NCBI GenBank assembly: GCA_007922305.1
Contig: ML677364.1
Span: forward strand, 14,179,624-14,243,623
Direction of reading: 5' to 3'
Source of the DNA: Dermatemys mawii
Taxonomy: Eukaryota > Chordata > Testudines > Dermatemydidae
Length of the DNA: 64,000 bases
Positions 1-12,984 of this stretch are shown here, one piece after another. The notes beneath the pieces are model-generated. The model saw only the letters and a list, made by a program, of their open reading frames with translations, did not search any database and was not told the DNA's origin. Every line of letters starts with the position of its first letter. Within the stretch, counting starts at the first letter, position 1. Made by a program: the position numbers and the translations under genes.

Positions 1-3000
1 GATTTATTTATATATTCTCACAAAGTTCCTTCTAAACTCAAAGAACATCTGTTTCAAGTTTGGGAAGGATATGCTATATTTTTTACACATAATGAAGAGG
101 TTGAATCTCTGCTTGGAGAACACAGAAATCAATTTTATCTATGGAGTTATAATCAGAATATACTACTGAAAAAAAGACTATATAGCCCTGGTTTATCATA
201 CCTCAAAAGTAGACTTGTATGTTGATACCATTGACAGACTTGATGCTGGAGATGCCATAAATACAATCCACAAATGGTAATGCTACGTCTGTAATCAACA
301 ATAATCAAATATGGACAGTTTACAATGTCTCTATTAGCAACACTTCAATTATTTTATTATTAAAGGACTACTGCCCTTTCTTCAGTGAAATGCAATGAAT
401 TAGAGTTCAAGGGTAGCTCAAACAGCATGAAGATTACTAGTAAGTGAATGCAAACTATTGAAAATGTAAACCATGAATGATAATTACTTTAGGTAGGAAA
501 TTCCCAGGTGGCTGAAAATTATTGGGTGGAAAGGCATTTCTCAGAAGACATTCATGGGAGGGGAAAACCCTATTGTATTTCCTGCACTTAGCTCTGTTAC
601 AACTTGCACAGCATATTTGGTTCCAGTGATTGCACTGTGCAGCAGACACATTCCTGTCCAAGAAACCCAGACAAGTACAGTATTAAGATTGTATCTTTAT
701 TTAAATGATAAGGTAAAAATATGAGCACATGAATATATTTGGGGATAGTGGTGATGTTTGTACACACTGGCAGTGGAATTCAGGTTTAGATACTGATCTG
801 TTCAGCAATAATTCTGTAATGTGAACTGTTATCAAGCACCTTTCCAAATTTGCTGTGGAAACAAAGTCCACACACAACATAAGTCCAAGCATGGCCCTTT
901 GTTGGTGTTTGGCTTTAAGAAAATAAACAATAAGGTATCATAAAGGTCAGCTCAAAAATCTTCTGTGGCTTGGCTGCTTCCAAGGGTTCCTCCCTTAGAG
1001 CTGCTCAGTTCACAATGGAGATCATCTCTCTTACTCTGTGAGCTATTCCAGTGCCTTTATCTACAAGCGAGATAATGAGTCACCTGAGTCCATTCATGAG
1101 TCAGCAAAAGCCACTTGATGTCTCATGCCTATAATTATGAAATATATCATACACAAATATTAAATAAATGTTAAACTTTGAGACCTAAACAATCAGGATC
1201 ACATGACTTTACTGCACATCCTTTGTCCTCATCTTTATTCAATCAGTTTAGGATAGATGTTAGTTATTATTGTAAGTTCTTCCAGTCAGGAACCTTGTCT
1301 TTTGTATCTGTAAACCACCACAAATAAATGACATTCTATAGACAATATTTACTGAGATTAACTATTGTTGTTATTAAAAACTATCTGAATTAATATAAAA
1401 GCCAAGTATTTATAGAGTATCAGTCCATATATTTATTTAGGGGCTCTAATAACTTGCAATAGACACAGGTGCATTAAAAATGAGCTTTATGGAAAATACC
1501 TATTGTGAGTGTTCCATTTGCTGTTCTGTGATGGGAACCTTCGTAAGTCAATAGTCCTTCTAAAATCCCTCCAATAAAACTGTCCAACACCATTTGTCTC
1601 CCCTTTGCAGTAATTAGAGCAAAGTGTTTCCAAAAGGTATGTGGATATTACCAGTGATTATGAAAAACCCTTAAAACTGTTTTGTTCCATATTAAAGACC
1701 TAAACCTGGAAAGAGATGAAAATTAAGGGAATGTTCTTGAAAAATATTATGGAGATACTGCCTGTCCTCTAGATGCTCAGTAACTTTTACCTTGCCCCAT
1801 ATATAATTCTCTCTAGACCACTCTATTAATAGATTTATTATTAATTATAATTACATGAAGTTTCAAGGGCACATCATTATTCATATGTCCCTGTGTAAGT
1901 GATATTATAACCTCTAGTGCTGGCCCTTCCTGTTGCTCTTTATTTCTTGCATGCATCTGGAAATGCAACTGTGTAATTGAAGGATGATTGCTTATTATAT
2001 GTCAAATTAATGAGCACTGTGATAGTTATGGCATATAGCAAAAGACTCACTCTCTCACAAATTATTAAATGAATGTGCTTATTTTGCTGTAGCAATGCAA
2101 TTGTTATGTCACCATTATATACAACTTTGGGAATAATGGCATCAATTTTCATCTAACCAGAGTGACGGGGGGACAGTAAGCACTAAACTGTGTGGGGAAA
2201 ATAATCTTTTTCCCTCCAACTGCTACACAAATGAGAAGAGATGGTTAGAGTGCAGAGCACAGGCTCAGATATACACCCATAGAATGTAGTGCCTTTAGTT
2301 GTATTTAACCTAATTTAAAACAGCCTTATGGTAATTGGCAAACACCTTTAATTTGAAAGTTCACAGACAGAGCCATAAAGTTGGTCAATAACAGTATTGA
2401 AAAAAAATAACTCTCAATGAATAATGTTATCCCATGAACTAGTTCTTTTTATGCACGTGGAATATTCATGAAGTAATGATTTCCTCCAATGTTCCTGTTC
2501 TTCAAAATTATTCTAAGATTGTTTTTTGCTATTGTTGATAACTGTTTGGGTTGACTGTTAAAAGTTTTCTGTGAGTATTCAATATTCAGTCTGTATTAGT
2601 CAGTTGTGATTGGCTAAGTAAGTTACACGGTATTGTGTCTGGGACTGAACAAGGGAGTTCATAGACACTTCCTGCTTGAACACTTATGAATAAAAAATTA
2701 AAATTAGGTTTCCTCAGACACCTGTGCAAGTGATTTTAACATTAACTTTCTGCAAACTTTCAAGCCAGCCAAACCTGATCACACAAATATTCACAGGAAG
2801 CAAAGAGAAAGGGATGTCCAGCAACACTCATAGAACAGCTTTTGCAGTAGAAACCCAGCTCTTGTCAGCACTAGTCAATAAAATTTGTATCAAGAAAGGA
2901 AGACAACCTAATAGATATTGATCACAAATCTATCATCATATTTAGCTGTCAGAACCATCTGTGAAAGGTTCAATGTGCTACATCTGTGATAATAGCACAT

Positions 3001-3529
3001 ATTTTATTGATCAACTGGTTTCTGAACATGTTTGTTTATATAGCAGAATGGTGTAGCTTGTATCAAGATGGAGATTAAGTAGAGTTCTCACTGATGGCTT
3101 CTCTCTGTATTTCAGAGATTCTTTAATATTCTCCCAGTTGTCTATCAGTATCTCTTCTATCTGAACTTCTTTAAAAAGCAAAAGAGTGGCTGGTTGTGGT
3201 TAACTGTGTAACTCCTATGTTTGAGTTCCCACCATAACAAGCATTGTGTCTCAGTACCTCACATCTGGATACTGCAAAGTCTTAGATGGATGGAGTACAA
3301 AAACCCTAAAACTCTAGAACATGGAGGTGATCCTTTCAGCTACCATTTATTTTTAGAACCTCCAAACCACCACCATCAGCAATAACTGGTAACCATCTTT
3401 CCAATCTCCACCACACTGATTATAGTGTGCTTGACTCTTCACTGCCCTATACTAGTTATTCATCACTGCATCTTGATTGAAATATGTGGAGTTTCACTGA
3501 TTTAAAGCTGGAGTTATTCAATGGAGAAA

Positions 3530-3530
<1 letters not shown>
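1..3530. other. Intergenic, no recognisable gene
   Basis: AT-rich sequence with many stops in all frames and only short chance ORFs. I recognise no repeat family, RNA gene or exon here. Confidence 0.55.

Positions 3531-3569
<39 letters not shown>
3531..3569. repeat. Compound microsatellite (TG)n(GA)n
   Basis: About 11 TG units run directly into about 9 GA units. The short ORFs across it on both strands are products of the repeat. Confidence 0.95.
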
Positions 3570-3570
<1 letters not shown>

Positions 3571-3907
3571 TGTGCAATACTTGTAAACAGCCAAGAGGGC
3601 TTTTGTACACTTTCTTCTCTTTTCTTCCTGATCAGGACAAATGTACTATCCAAAACCAACAGATTCAGCTCTTTAGTAAGACACTAAGCTATTCCAGTGG
3701 TATTTAAGGTAAGCTGCTAACAACTGTTCATTAAATGGTTTGGCTTGAATTAGAAAACACATTCAAAATTTCATAGATGCTTTCCTAATACACTGGAGTG
3801 TTGTAACCAGCTCTCATTTTGGCTGATCAGTTAGGAATAATTTCATCTCACCCTTCTGAAATTCATGCTGTTACTTACCTCCTGACCAATTATAGTACTA
3901 TAATTTT

Positions 3908-4005
3908 TGAGGGGAGGCACGTTATGGCCCTACAGCCAAGCCAATAATGCTGCCATTCTGCACAGGGCGGTCCAGTCCAGGGGCCAAAGTACTATGGTCC
4001 TTCTG
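3908..4005 (+). repeat. Partial copy of an LTR-like repeat
   Basis: This stretch repeats the segment at about 4584-4665 nearly base for base: GAGGCACGTTATG, then the phrase on 'ccctacagccaagccaat' and 'gggccaaagt'. It is a short piece of the same family as the longer copy about 640 bases downstream, in the same orientation. Confidence 0.75.
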
Positions 4006-4548
4006 TATTGCAGAGACATATTAAGTATACAACTTTTTAAACTATACCATGGAATTACCACTGTGAAGTACTGTAACAGTTTGCTACCTTAGACCATGTA
4101 ATTTTCAAGACCTCTCTGTTGACATATCATCATCCACAATTTTTAATCTTGAAACATATCAAATAAATCTTTGCAAGCACAGTAACACTGGAGATTAATT
4201 TTCCACATGAACCAATCTCTTGAGGAGGTGTAAATAACAGCATTAGGTCAAGGAAATGCAAATGTATTTACATCTTTCAAATCAATGAAAGTGCATGGAT
4301 GAACAAAGAGAAATAATCTCTTGCTAAATACATTTAGATACCAAACAATAGCATGGATATATTTCTTGCCAGTGAGACCACTGTCTGTAAAATGCCCAGA
4401 TGGCTAAGAAAATATTTTAACAATGCACAAGACACCTGCATTAATGTCCTGACAATCCAAATTAAGGCAATCCATTTGTGACACTTGGCTCACAAACAGG
4501 TTTTGGGGTGCTTCCATGAGTCCAGTTCCAGAATCACAGATAGGCTAT

Positions 4549-5290
4549 TGTCGCAGGGCAGGTATATCCTGTCATCTCTTTTTGGGGTGAGGCACGTTAT
4601 GTCCCTACAGCCAAGCCAATAATGCTGCCATTCTGCACAGGGCAGTACAGTCCAGGGGCCAAAGTTGATGTTACTCCCCCTCTATACCAGGCTGTGAGTC
4701 AATGGAACCAATCCTTTGTGCAGGACAGTGTGGCCAAAGGGGCATTGGCTGCCACCCAGAGGTGGCTGGCAGCCAGGGTAAAGGAGCCTAGGCCCTCTCT
4801 ACTTCACAGAGTCCCAGCCCAGGTCCCTATTAGTGGCAAGTGTATCTGCCACTGGCTCAGTGGGGATTCATCCAAAACACTCTGATTCTGCTCTCAGTTC
4901 CACAACCAGATCAATGTCTGGTTCTTCTGAGCTTATTCCTATCTTGTCTTTCTGCTCTGAAGTCCCAGGTCCTCTGGTTCCCCGGGATAGCTGGCAGCTG
5001 TAGTTCCTGATGACTTCTTCCCTTGGTGGGCTTCTGCAAGCATCCGGGTATTCACCTAGGTTAAGTTGTGTCTGGCTTCTGCGATCTGGAGCTCCGCCAG
5101 CTCCTGGACAGGAGCCTATAATACACATCCTCTCTCCTCCCTGGCCAGGGCAGACTGAGCTGAGCTGTTCCCTTTTATATTGAGGTTCCAGCTGGAGTAT
5201 GCCAAGCAAGAGCATGAGGGCATGGCTTCCTCAGCCCACAGTGTAGGGTTAACCTCTTCCTGTCCAGTGTGAGGGCAGATATATCTCAAT
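4549..5290 (+). repeat. LTR-like interspersed repeat (approximate ends)
   Basis: The element starts with TGTCGCAGGGCAGG, and its beginning is shared with the partial copy at 3908. The interior is GC-richer than the flanks. The motif near the start (agggcaggtatatc) recurs in diverged direct form near the end (agggcagatatatctc at about 5272-5287). Length and TG start suggest a solo LTR or LTR-derived repeat. No polyprotein is attached, and the class is inferred rather than proven. Confidence 0.5.
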
Positions 5291-5582
5291 GCAGCCACAT
5301 TAATGATTTGAAAAACATTTTCTGTGATAAATGAAGTGAACTTGCACATTGTCCTCTGAACCCCAGAACCAAGATTGTTGAACATCTACAAGATAGTTTG
5401 GTATTTGATGGCAGGACAGCTGAATACTATTCTGAAACATGAAGGACCCCATCCTGCTTTCACTGAAGTCAATGTTTGAACTCCAGGATTTTCATGGAAA
5501 CATGCTAGAGCCTGAAAAGAGCTTACTCTGTTAAATTTTTGAACATTTTATACTATAACTATTATTCTTATTGTTTTATTAT

Positions 5583-5617
5583 GTTATTTATTTATTTGTT
5601 TGTTTGTTTATTTTTTA
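5583..5617. repeat. TTTA/TTTG low-complexity repeat
   Basis: Tandem TTTA and TTTG tetranucleotides. Confidence 0.85.
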
Positions 5618-7859
5618 TTAGAATCAGTGTTGACGGTTGTGTGCAGCTCCTGGTAATTTTCCAGTCATTAATAAAACAGGGAAAACTTTGGGAAGGAGAA
5701 AGTATAAACATGTTCAGACTGAAATTATATATCCTGTGCAACTTGAAAGAGGCTGATAAAGTGAATACAAAATAGCCTCAAACATCATGCAGCTAATCAA
5801 AAGTTACTGTAGAGCCAATGTATCAAGAAAATCAAGACTCATGAAACAAGGCAGTTATATCAACCCCAGGCCATTGAATCAATGCAAGAGAAATGAATTG
5901 TTAGGGACCAGGACTGCAAAAGTACTACAACAACACTACCTGTATAGTCACAAAGGCACATGATGGCAGTGATGCCATCAGTAGAGGAAAAATGACTGGA
6001 GACTATGGGAATGTGAAACGTAAGTGTCTTGGCATTTCTGTTATATAACCTATGATCAAGATTATGGTCAATAAGGCCTGGGGTGACAACTATTAAAATT
6101 AATAGGTGTTTGCCATTTACTTCAAGGGGAGCAGGCTTAAATTCTATGGGCCAGATTTTGCTCTCACCCCATGTGGTTATGTAGGGGTATATTAGGGAGT
6201 AAGTATGCCTTCCCCTTTGAGTGACATCTCGTAAGGTTTCCTGGATCACAGCACTCAGGGCAAACAGAGGCTGCATCTGAGGAGCTCTCTGAGGAGCAAG
6301 TGAGTGGAAAGTAGGCAGAGAGCAAACAGACCTATGGTTCCCTCCATCCCGCAGGCAAGCAGCCAGAATGGCACACCCTGTAGAAGTGGTGTTGCAAATG
6401 ATTCCTCTCACCACACCCAGGAAGCCCTATGATGCAATGTGCCTGTCTGAGAAACAAAACCTCAACTCTCTTCTTAGGACAATTCACATGTGTGGGAGGC
6501 CTTACTCAGGACTGTGCCTTAAAGGTACATCTAGCCCTATCTGAATAGCATATAAAACAGAAATATAAACACTTGTACTGTCAAAAAGTGAATAAGTTTA
6601 CAATATTTTGTCTACATTCTTTTGGCAGATTTTAGCTATCAGTTTTTTCTTACCCTCTTATAAACTCCCTTATAGAAACATCATCATCTAGAATGTGTGA
6701 GATTTAACATAATTATATCCCTGATATAGAATATTACAGCATGGTTTAAACTATTGGGGCTTTCCATAAGGACCAGAAAGATTTCTGAATAGAATAAAAA
6801 ACCTGTCTGACAAGTAATAAAAATACAACACATCTGAGCCGTTCAGGTTTTAAAAGAAGCTACAGTAGTTATGCATGTAAAGTAACTACTTTGCATTAGG
6901 ATTTTAGGCATGTTTATACTTACTGCACCTGCAGCAGAGAGTTTATTTTCAAAATTTATAAAATACTATTGACATGAGGCTTTTAAAAATAATGTATCAT
7001 TCATATAATCCACAGATTAAGAGTCCCTACTAGTGTTCATTGCCATGAAAGACTGTAAAAATTCAAAGGGAGCTGCTGTGGTCTGTTGTTTTAATGAGCT
7101 GTATAATAAAACACATCTGAAACCATAAAAGATGAGAATTCAGAATGGAAATGGGCTCCAACATACATGCTGTATGACATCCACTTTTGATTACCAGTCA
7201 GATATTCGCTACATACAGGTTTAATTAAATGAGCATCTATCCGGCAGTAAAAAGCATAAAAAATACATGCTGCTCTAATCAGGGCCAAATCTTTTTTTAT
7301 AGGGCCTAAAGCAACAGACTCATTGGTAGGAATGTGGAAAAATAATATTCACCATCTGCAAAACTGTTAAAAATAATTCTTTATCATTTTACAACAATGG
7401 CGAACATTTTGCATTTTTGTTACCATTTTTTTTGCATGTTTCCAAGGTGAAATATGTGAAAAAGTTGTTTCATTTGGAGCAAATGTGGGGCGTGTGAGAG
7501 GGAATGTTGCTTTTACTATGGTGACAATTTTTATATATTTATTGTGAAAATCTGAATTTGCTGGCACAGCAATTTTCGTGCTGGATCAAATTAACAATTG
7601 CTCTCCAGACTCGTACAATTCAAACTCACCAAACTGAATTTGTTGTTAGCCTGCCCAGCCTCAGTCAAAACATCACTGCAGGAATGAGGACAAGCATTCA
7701 GACAGTAAGTTTCACGTGACTGGACATCCTTTCTTGCCATCTCTTTTATTCTTGAGTGGTTCCAAGGGAAGTCTTACCAAAAAAATTTAGCAGTATTAGA
7801 GAATGGCTCAAGACACACCAGTTGGATGCAAGCACAGATTTTAAAGCCTATGAAACTGC
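5618..7859. other. Intergenic, no recognisable gene
   Basis: No exon or RNA gene is recognised. The phrase 'gggccagattttg' near 6150 resembles the edge of an ancient amniote repeat family seen elsewhere in the window. The antisense ORF at 5860-6414 (184 codons) has no domain signature. Confidence 0.5.
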
Positions 7860-8500
7860 AGATTGTTTGGTCCCGGATGTTGGTTCGTAGTGGCATGTGG
7901 AACATATACACCCCAGGTCACCGAGCAGTGTAGAAGGTGAGACACTGCATAGGTGAGTAAATTCACGCCTGAACCCTGTGGGAATGACTCTCTACAAGCC
8001 TAGGCAGTGCCTCCCCATCTACACTGCTATTTATACCTACACCTCCCCTGCCAAAGGGAAAGACTTTGACAGCTGGAGACTTTCCCTACTTCACAGAGTT
8101 GTTCAAGCCTTTTGCCACCCCAGAGAAAGATCTGGCAGCAGGAAAAGGCATTGCTGGAGACTTTCTCTGCTGCCTCCCCACGCCAGAATCTTCCCTTGAT
8201 GCAGGTAGCTACACAGTGCAGTGTGAACACCGCTTGCTTTTCACTGAAGTTTGTGCAGCTACACCTACCCTACGCATTACCACCAGTAGTAATATCAAAC
8301 TATGGTGTATTTTGTGACCTGAGCATCTGTCCCTAGAAATTGTATTCACACCCAACTTATTTACAAAAGCCAACTTGCTTCTGTAAAATGATATTAACTG
8401 TGGGTACTACTACCGTAACGGAGATTCAAACTGGCGAAGGGTATAAATCTCCCAGCTGTACCTTTCAGCCAAGCAGACACCCTGAAGAGGATTGATTTTA
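7860..8500 (+). repeat. Interspersed repeat of unknown class (approximate ends)
   Basis: The block is less AT-rich than its flanks and has an internal imperfect duplication: 'gggaaagactttgacagctggagac' at about 8055 resembles the 'gagaaagatctggcagcaggaaaagg' and 'gctggagactttctc' region at about 8123-8167. I recognise it as resembling a recurrent turtle repeat but cannot name the class. No coding capacity. Confidence 0.45.
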
Positions 8501-8938
8501 AAAGATCTTCCATTTTTTTAAACACATTAATTTATTTTGCTCTGGTGGCACATTTAAATGTTTTTCATCTGCCAAAACTAATGTATAATTATATTTATTT
8601 TTTATTCAGTAGCTAAAATCTTAAATATATAATTTAGATATTTTCAAGTGTATGCACATCTAGGTCAACACAACTGATAAACTGTAGTATTATATTGTTT
8701 TTTCCCAGGTGATATGAATAATATTTCGAGATTCAGTAACATTTTGAATATGGGCAACACCCAAGAAAACAGAAAAACTATTTAATACCTAACAACATTT
8801 TTATTATGTTTGTTTGTTTCCCTACATTTTCCTTGCAGTCAAGAGGGAGAATAAAAGCTATTTATTTAAGAAAATTTAAATTAATATGCATGCCAATTAT
8901 ACGTGCTTTGGCATTTCAATTTTACAGTAGTTAAAATT

Positions 8939-9213
8939 AGGGTCAGATTTTTGAAAGTGATCAGCACACAATGGCTCTCATTTAGAAATCTAAATAAGCA
9001 CTTGATCCAAAACATATTAAGTAAATGGAAATACTCCCATCCCAATGCCATTAGTAGGCTTTGGATCAGGTCTTAAGTGGTCAGATTTACAAAAGAATTG
9101 AGTTGGAATTTTAAAGGTAGTTAAGTGCCTAGACATGTCTGTAAATCCCACTAGGTGCCAATCTGCATCTTTAGGTACCTTGATGCCTTTAAAAATCAGA
9201 CCCTCAACTCCTA
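8939..9213. repeat. Ancient palindromic repeat (MITE-like)
   Basis: The ends are inverted: it starts AGGGTCAGATTTTTGAAAG and ends CCTTTAAAAATCAGACCCT. The interior carries 'taagtgcctaga' and 'ctttaggtacct' type phrases typical of an old amniote foldback family. A related copy is the outer layer of the nest at 48.3-48.9 kb. Confidence 0.65.
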
Positions 9214-10749
9214 ATTAGCCACTGATTTGTAGTCCCTGAATTTTAAAGACACTCAGCAACCAGCAGTCCCATTTTGAAATCTATTCACTAAAGGGATCAA
9301 TGTGGCAGTTGAGCTCTTCTGAAAGTCTAGCTCTGGTTATAGGTGCTAAACACTGAAAAACTGGCTCTTAATCCTTGCATGTATTTGTATATTCTTTGTC
9401 TTTTATTGTGTGAGGCATGCTTTACTTGTAGACTTGCTACATTACAATATTTACAAGTTTATATAAATAAAACAATTCACTGTTTAAAATTAAAGTTTTT
9501 ATTTATCATAAAATATAAGCTAGAAGAAATATAATTTGTCCTATGGAAAAAAATAATATATGATCATGTGATTAAAGACTGTGTGACAATGCATACACAC
9601 ACGGGGACAACCTTAATTTTGGCACTTGCTAACTTTGGACTCATTAGGCATCCTTAACAATATTCTTCTAATAACATGACTTTGTTTTTAACGTTAACCC
9701 AATATGCAGGATCTGAAACCATCTGATATGGGGTATAAATCTGAAACCAGCTCATTAAATTAGTGTAATAGTCTCTTTAAGATTCAAATATATGGAGTTA
9801 TGCTTCATATTATCATGCAAAAATTACTTCCTTCCACAGAGCTCCTTTTTCTGCTCTGATGCACAATAAGCGCCACTTTATGTCCTTCCTTCAATTCAAT
9901 TTACTAAAGAAATATTTTGCTGTTTAATATGATAGTTTTCAGAAAATATATCTTTTTCTGTGACTGTCGTCAATGTCTCTGCACAAAAATATTGCTTCAT
10001 TCATTAGACATAATCTTTTTCTTCATCTTTCCAATCAAAATAGAAATAGTTTGTTTCTCCATGGCCCATGGCAAGTTTTACTTCTCTTTTTACTTTTTAT
10101 CCTTCTCTCATTTAATCAGAGACCTCTGCCTTCTCTGCATTTCCACAGATAACTTGCTGCTGCAAAGGATCTCATTCCAGCTGCCAGGGGTTTCCTGATT
10201 ATGTCTTAAAAATACAATCAGCCAATCATACCTTTTAATTTAATAACTACTATGACCTTAATTGGATCAGAACAACATGGGAATAAATTAACAACAAAAT
10301 AATCAAATTGACACAGGGTATGATGCAAAGTCACTAAAGTTAACTGAAAGACTCCTGTTACATTAATGGGCTCTGAATCAGTCTCACATTTACATGCAGG
10401 GTCCAACCAACACCATCTATAATTGCTTTGTAGTCCTTTGGCCTCTGCAGCCAAGACTATTCCCACCCATAATGGTACAGTAACCAGAGAGTATCACCAT
10501 AGTCAAAACAATACATAGGTGGTCTTATGATTGCATAAAGTCTTTGTAAGACAACTGTGATTAATGAACACATTTATAAAAATAAAAATCAGTTAATAAA
10601 TAATGGGCTAAAATAATCTAGAAGCTTCACTATAACTTCCAGCAATACCATAAAGAGCAATAAAAGATGAAATGGGACTGCTTATTTTGACTCTTAAAAT
10701 TCTGGCCATTTCAAGATTAGCAGCCTCATGAATGTGTAATAAGATGTAC
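9214..10749. other. Intergenic, no recognisable gene
   Basis: AT-rich sequence with no supported feature. Confidence 0.55.
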
Positions 10750-10840
10750 ATGTACAGGGCCAGTGGCTTAGCTGGTGTACAATAGCATAGCTCTGCTGAG
10801 GTCAATTGACTACAGCTATTGGCACCAGCTGAGGATCTAC
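10750..10840. repeat. Short palindromic repeat
   Basis: Arms GCTGGTGTACAATAGCATAG (10771-10790) and AGCTATTGGCACCAGC (10814-10829) pair as an imperfect hairpin. This matches the form of an old amniote foldback repeat in which 'caatgg' or 'gacttcaatgg' sits in the loop region. Confidence 0.55.
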
Positions 10841-11832
10841 CTCTTGAATGTACATGTTCCCCATGGATTTACCTTGTATTCAGCTGTTGTTACTCCATAA
10901 CAGCCTTCTGCCAACAAATCAGTACACTCCTAACTACTATCAGACCTATTCTGCCACATTTATATGGAGAAGAATCTGACGTCACATCATACCACCGAAG
11001 AAAATCAGACTACTTTTGAAATATGATGCTACTTAATGTGATTAAGTGTGGCAGAATCTGTCTGTATTAGACTAGACTGATAAGTTCGCCATGGTATTAA
11101 AATGTGAGTGAAGGCTCATAGCTGTTTTTATTAACTCTGGCTTACATGGCACCCAGTGGAAGTAATTGGGCTCTGTGCAGGTGGACCTTGAAGTCAGTGA
11201 AATTCTGGAGTGTGCTCACATAAAGTTCACAAAAGGATCAGGGCCTTGATCTGTAACAATATTTCAGCTGAATATGCATGTCTTTAGGAACTATTGAAAT
11301 TCTCTGGCTCTTAAATATAGGTCTTCAGAGGGACATTCACAACTTTGATCTATGTGTCCATCTGCATCTGTGAGGGGTGTTGAGATAAAACAAAGATTAT
11401 CCTGAACGAAAAGGTTATTTGCTTTTGCCTTTATATGAAAGGTAATGTATTTCGAAAAACTATGTTCTTTGTATTGCTTTGTCCTTATTCACGGGACCCA
11501 TGAGAACATATGTCTCTTTCTTTCATGTTTTCTTTTTGGCTGTCTTTCTCACTATCAATGAGTAGTGGCTGTAGATAATGATGAAAGAGAATTTATTTTT
11601 AAAATTGCATGTTGTCAAAACAGCCATCTGGCATTTTATCACTGATTGTTTTATTGCAAACCCTTATGACACACACAAACAAACACAAAAATATCCATTA
11701 CAATGATAAACTGGTATGGATGTTTATTATCGGCTTAATCCAGCTGGGTTGTAAAAGTTTTAACCCATATAATTCTAGACAACCCCTCACTCATAAAGCT
11801 AAGTCTAGTTATACCTGGCTTAGAATTACTTA

Positions 11833-12105
11833 GCCCTGTCTACACTGGGGGATGTGGGGGATTGACCTAAGATATGCAACTTTAGCTACAGGAATAGCGT
11901 AGCTGAAGTCGACATATTTAGGTTGACTTACCACGGCATCTTCACGGCGCTGAGTCAGCTGCTGCTGCTCCCCCATAAACTCTACCTTGCGCCTCTCATG
12001 GTGGTAGAGTACTGGAGCGATGGGATAGCTAGACTAGATGTGATAAATTGACCCCCGAAAGATTGATTGCTACACGCCAATCTGGAAGGCAGAGTAGACC
12101 TGCCC
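11833..12105. mobile_element. PIF/Harbinger-type MITE
   Basis: The element is bounded by TTA on both sides (11830-11832 and 12106-12108), the 3-bp TWA target duplication of PIF/Harbinger. Terminal inverted repeats are GCCCTGTCTACACTG and, reversed, GGGCAGGTCTACTCTG. An internal foldback reads AGCTACAGGAATAGCGTAGCT. It is the same family, in opposite orientation, as the copy at 27443-27741. Non-coding. Confidence 0.8.
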
Positions 12106-12241
12106 TTAGAAACATATTTCACTGAACACAGTACTTCTGAAACACAGAAGAATTTTAAATAGATATTTAAATATAACAGGGGACAAACTTCATCCTATTG
12201 TGTCTTTCATAGTTCTCTGAAAACATCTGTTCAATGTACAG

Positions 12242-12984
12242 TGGCAATTTAAAAAGCTAACAGAATGTTATGAACTATTACAAAAGGGATAGATAATAAG
12301 ATAGAAAATATCACAATGCCACTATAGAAACCCATGGTATGCCCACAACTTGAATACAGTATGCAGTTCTGGTAGCTCCATTCAAAAATATGTATTAGAA
12401 TTGGAAAAAGTACAGAGAAGGGCAACAAAAAATATTAGGGCTATGGAACAGCTTCCATATGAGGAGAAATTAAAAAGACTGGGACTGTTCAACTTAGGAA
12501 AGAAATGGTTTGAGGAGCATATGATAGAGGTCTATAAAATCACGAATGGTGTGGAGAAAGTGAATAGAGAAATGTTTTCACCCCTTCACATAACACAGGA
12601 ACTAGACGTCACCCAATTAAATTAATAGGCAACAGGTTTAAAACAAACATGAGGAAGTACTTCCTCACTCACTGCACAGTCAGCTTATGGAACTCATTGC
12701 CAGGGGATTTTGTGAAGGCCAATATTATAGCTGGGTTCAAAAAAGAATTAGATAAGTTTATAGAGGGTAGATCTATCAATGGCTATTAACCAAGATAGTC
12801 AGGGATGCAACTGCATGCTCTAGGAGCCTCTAAACTTCTGGGACTGGATAACAGGGATGGAACACACTTGGTAATTGCCCTGTTCTATTCATTTCCTCTG
12901 ATGAGTCTGGCACCGACCACTATTGGAAGACAGGATACTGGATTAGATGGATCATCATTCTAACCCAGTAGGGACATTCTTATG
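12242..12984 (+). mobile_element. CR1 LINE, 5'-truncated 3' end
   Basis: The C-terminal part of the CR1 ORF2 product can be read. The frame at 12350-12625 includes VQRRATKNIRAMEQLPYEEK, followed by the typical 'LKRLGLFNL' and 'YKITNGV' motifs. It is followed by the CR1 3' UTR with 'actggattagatgg' and 'tctaacccagta' and ends near 'attcttatg', the CR1 3' octamer type. It is 5' truncated, as is usual for CR1, and frameshifted, so inactive. Confidence 0.93.

Noticed and set aside
5860..6414. 184-codon minus-strand ORF
   Set aside because: No domain, no homologue I recognise, no CpG island or splice context; partly over an ancient repeat-like phrase.
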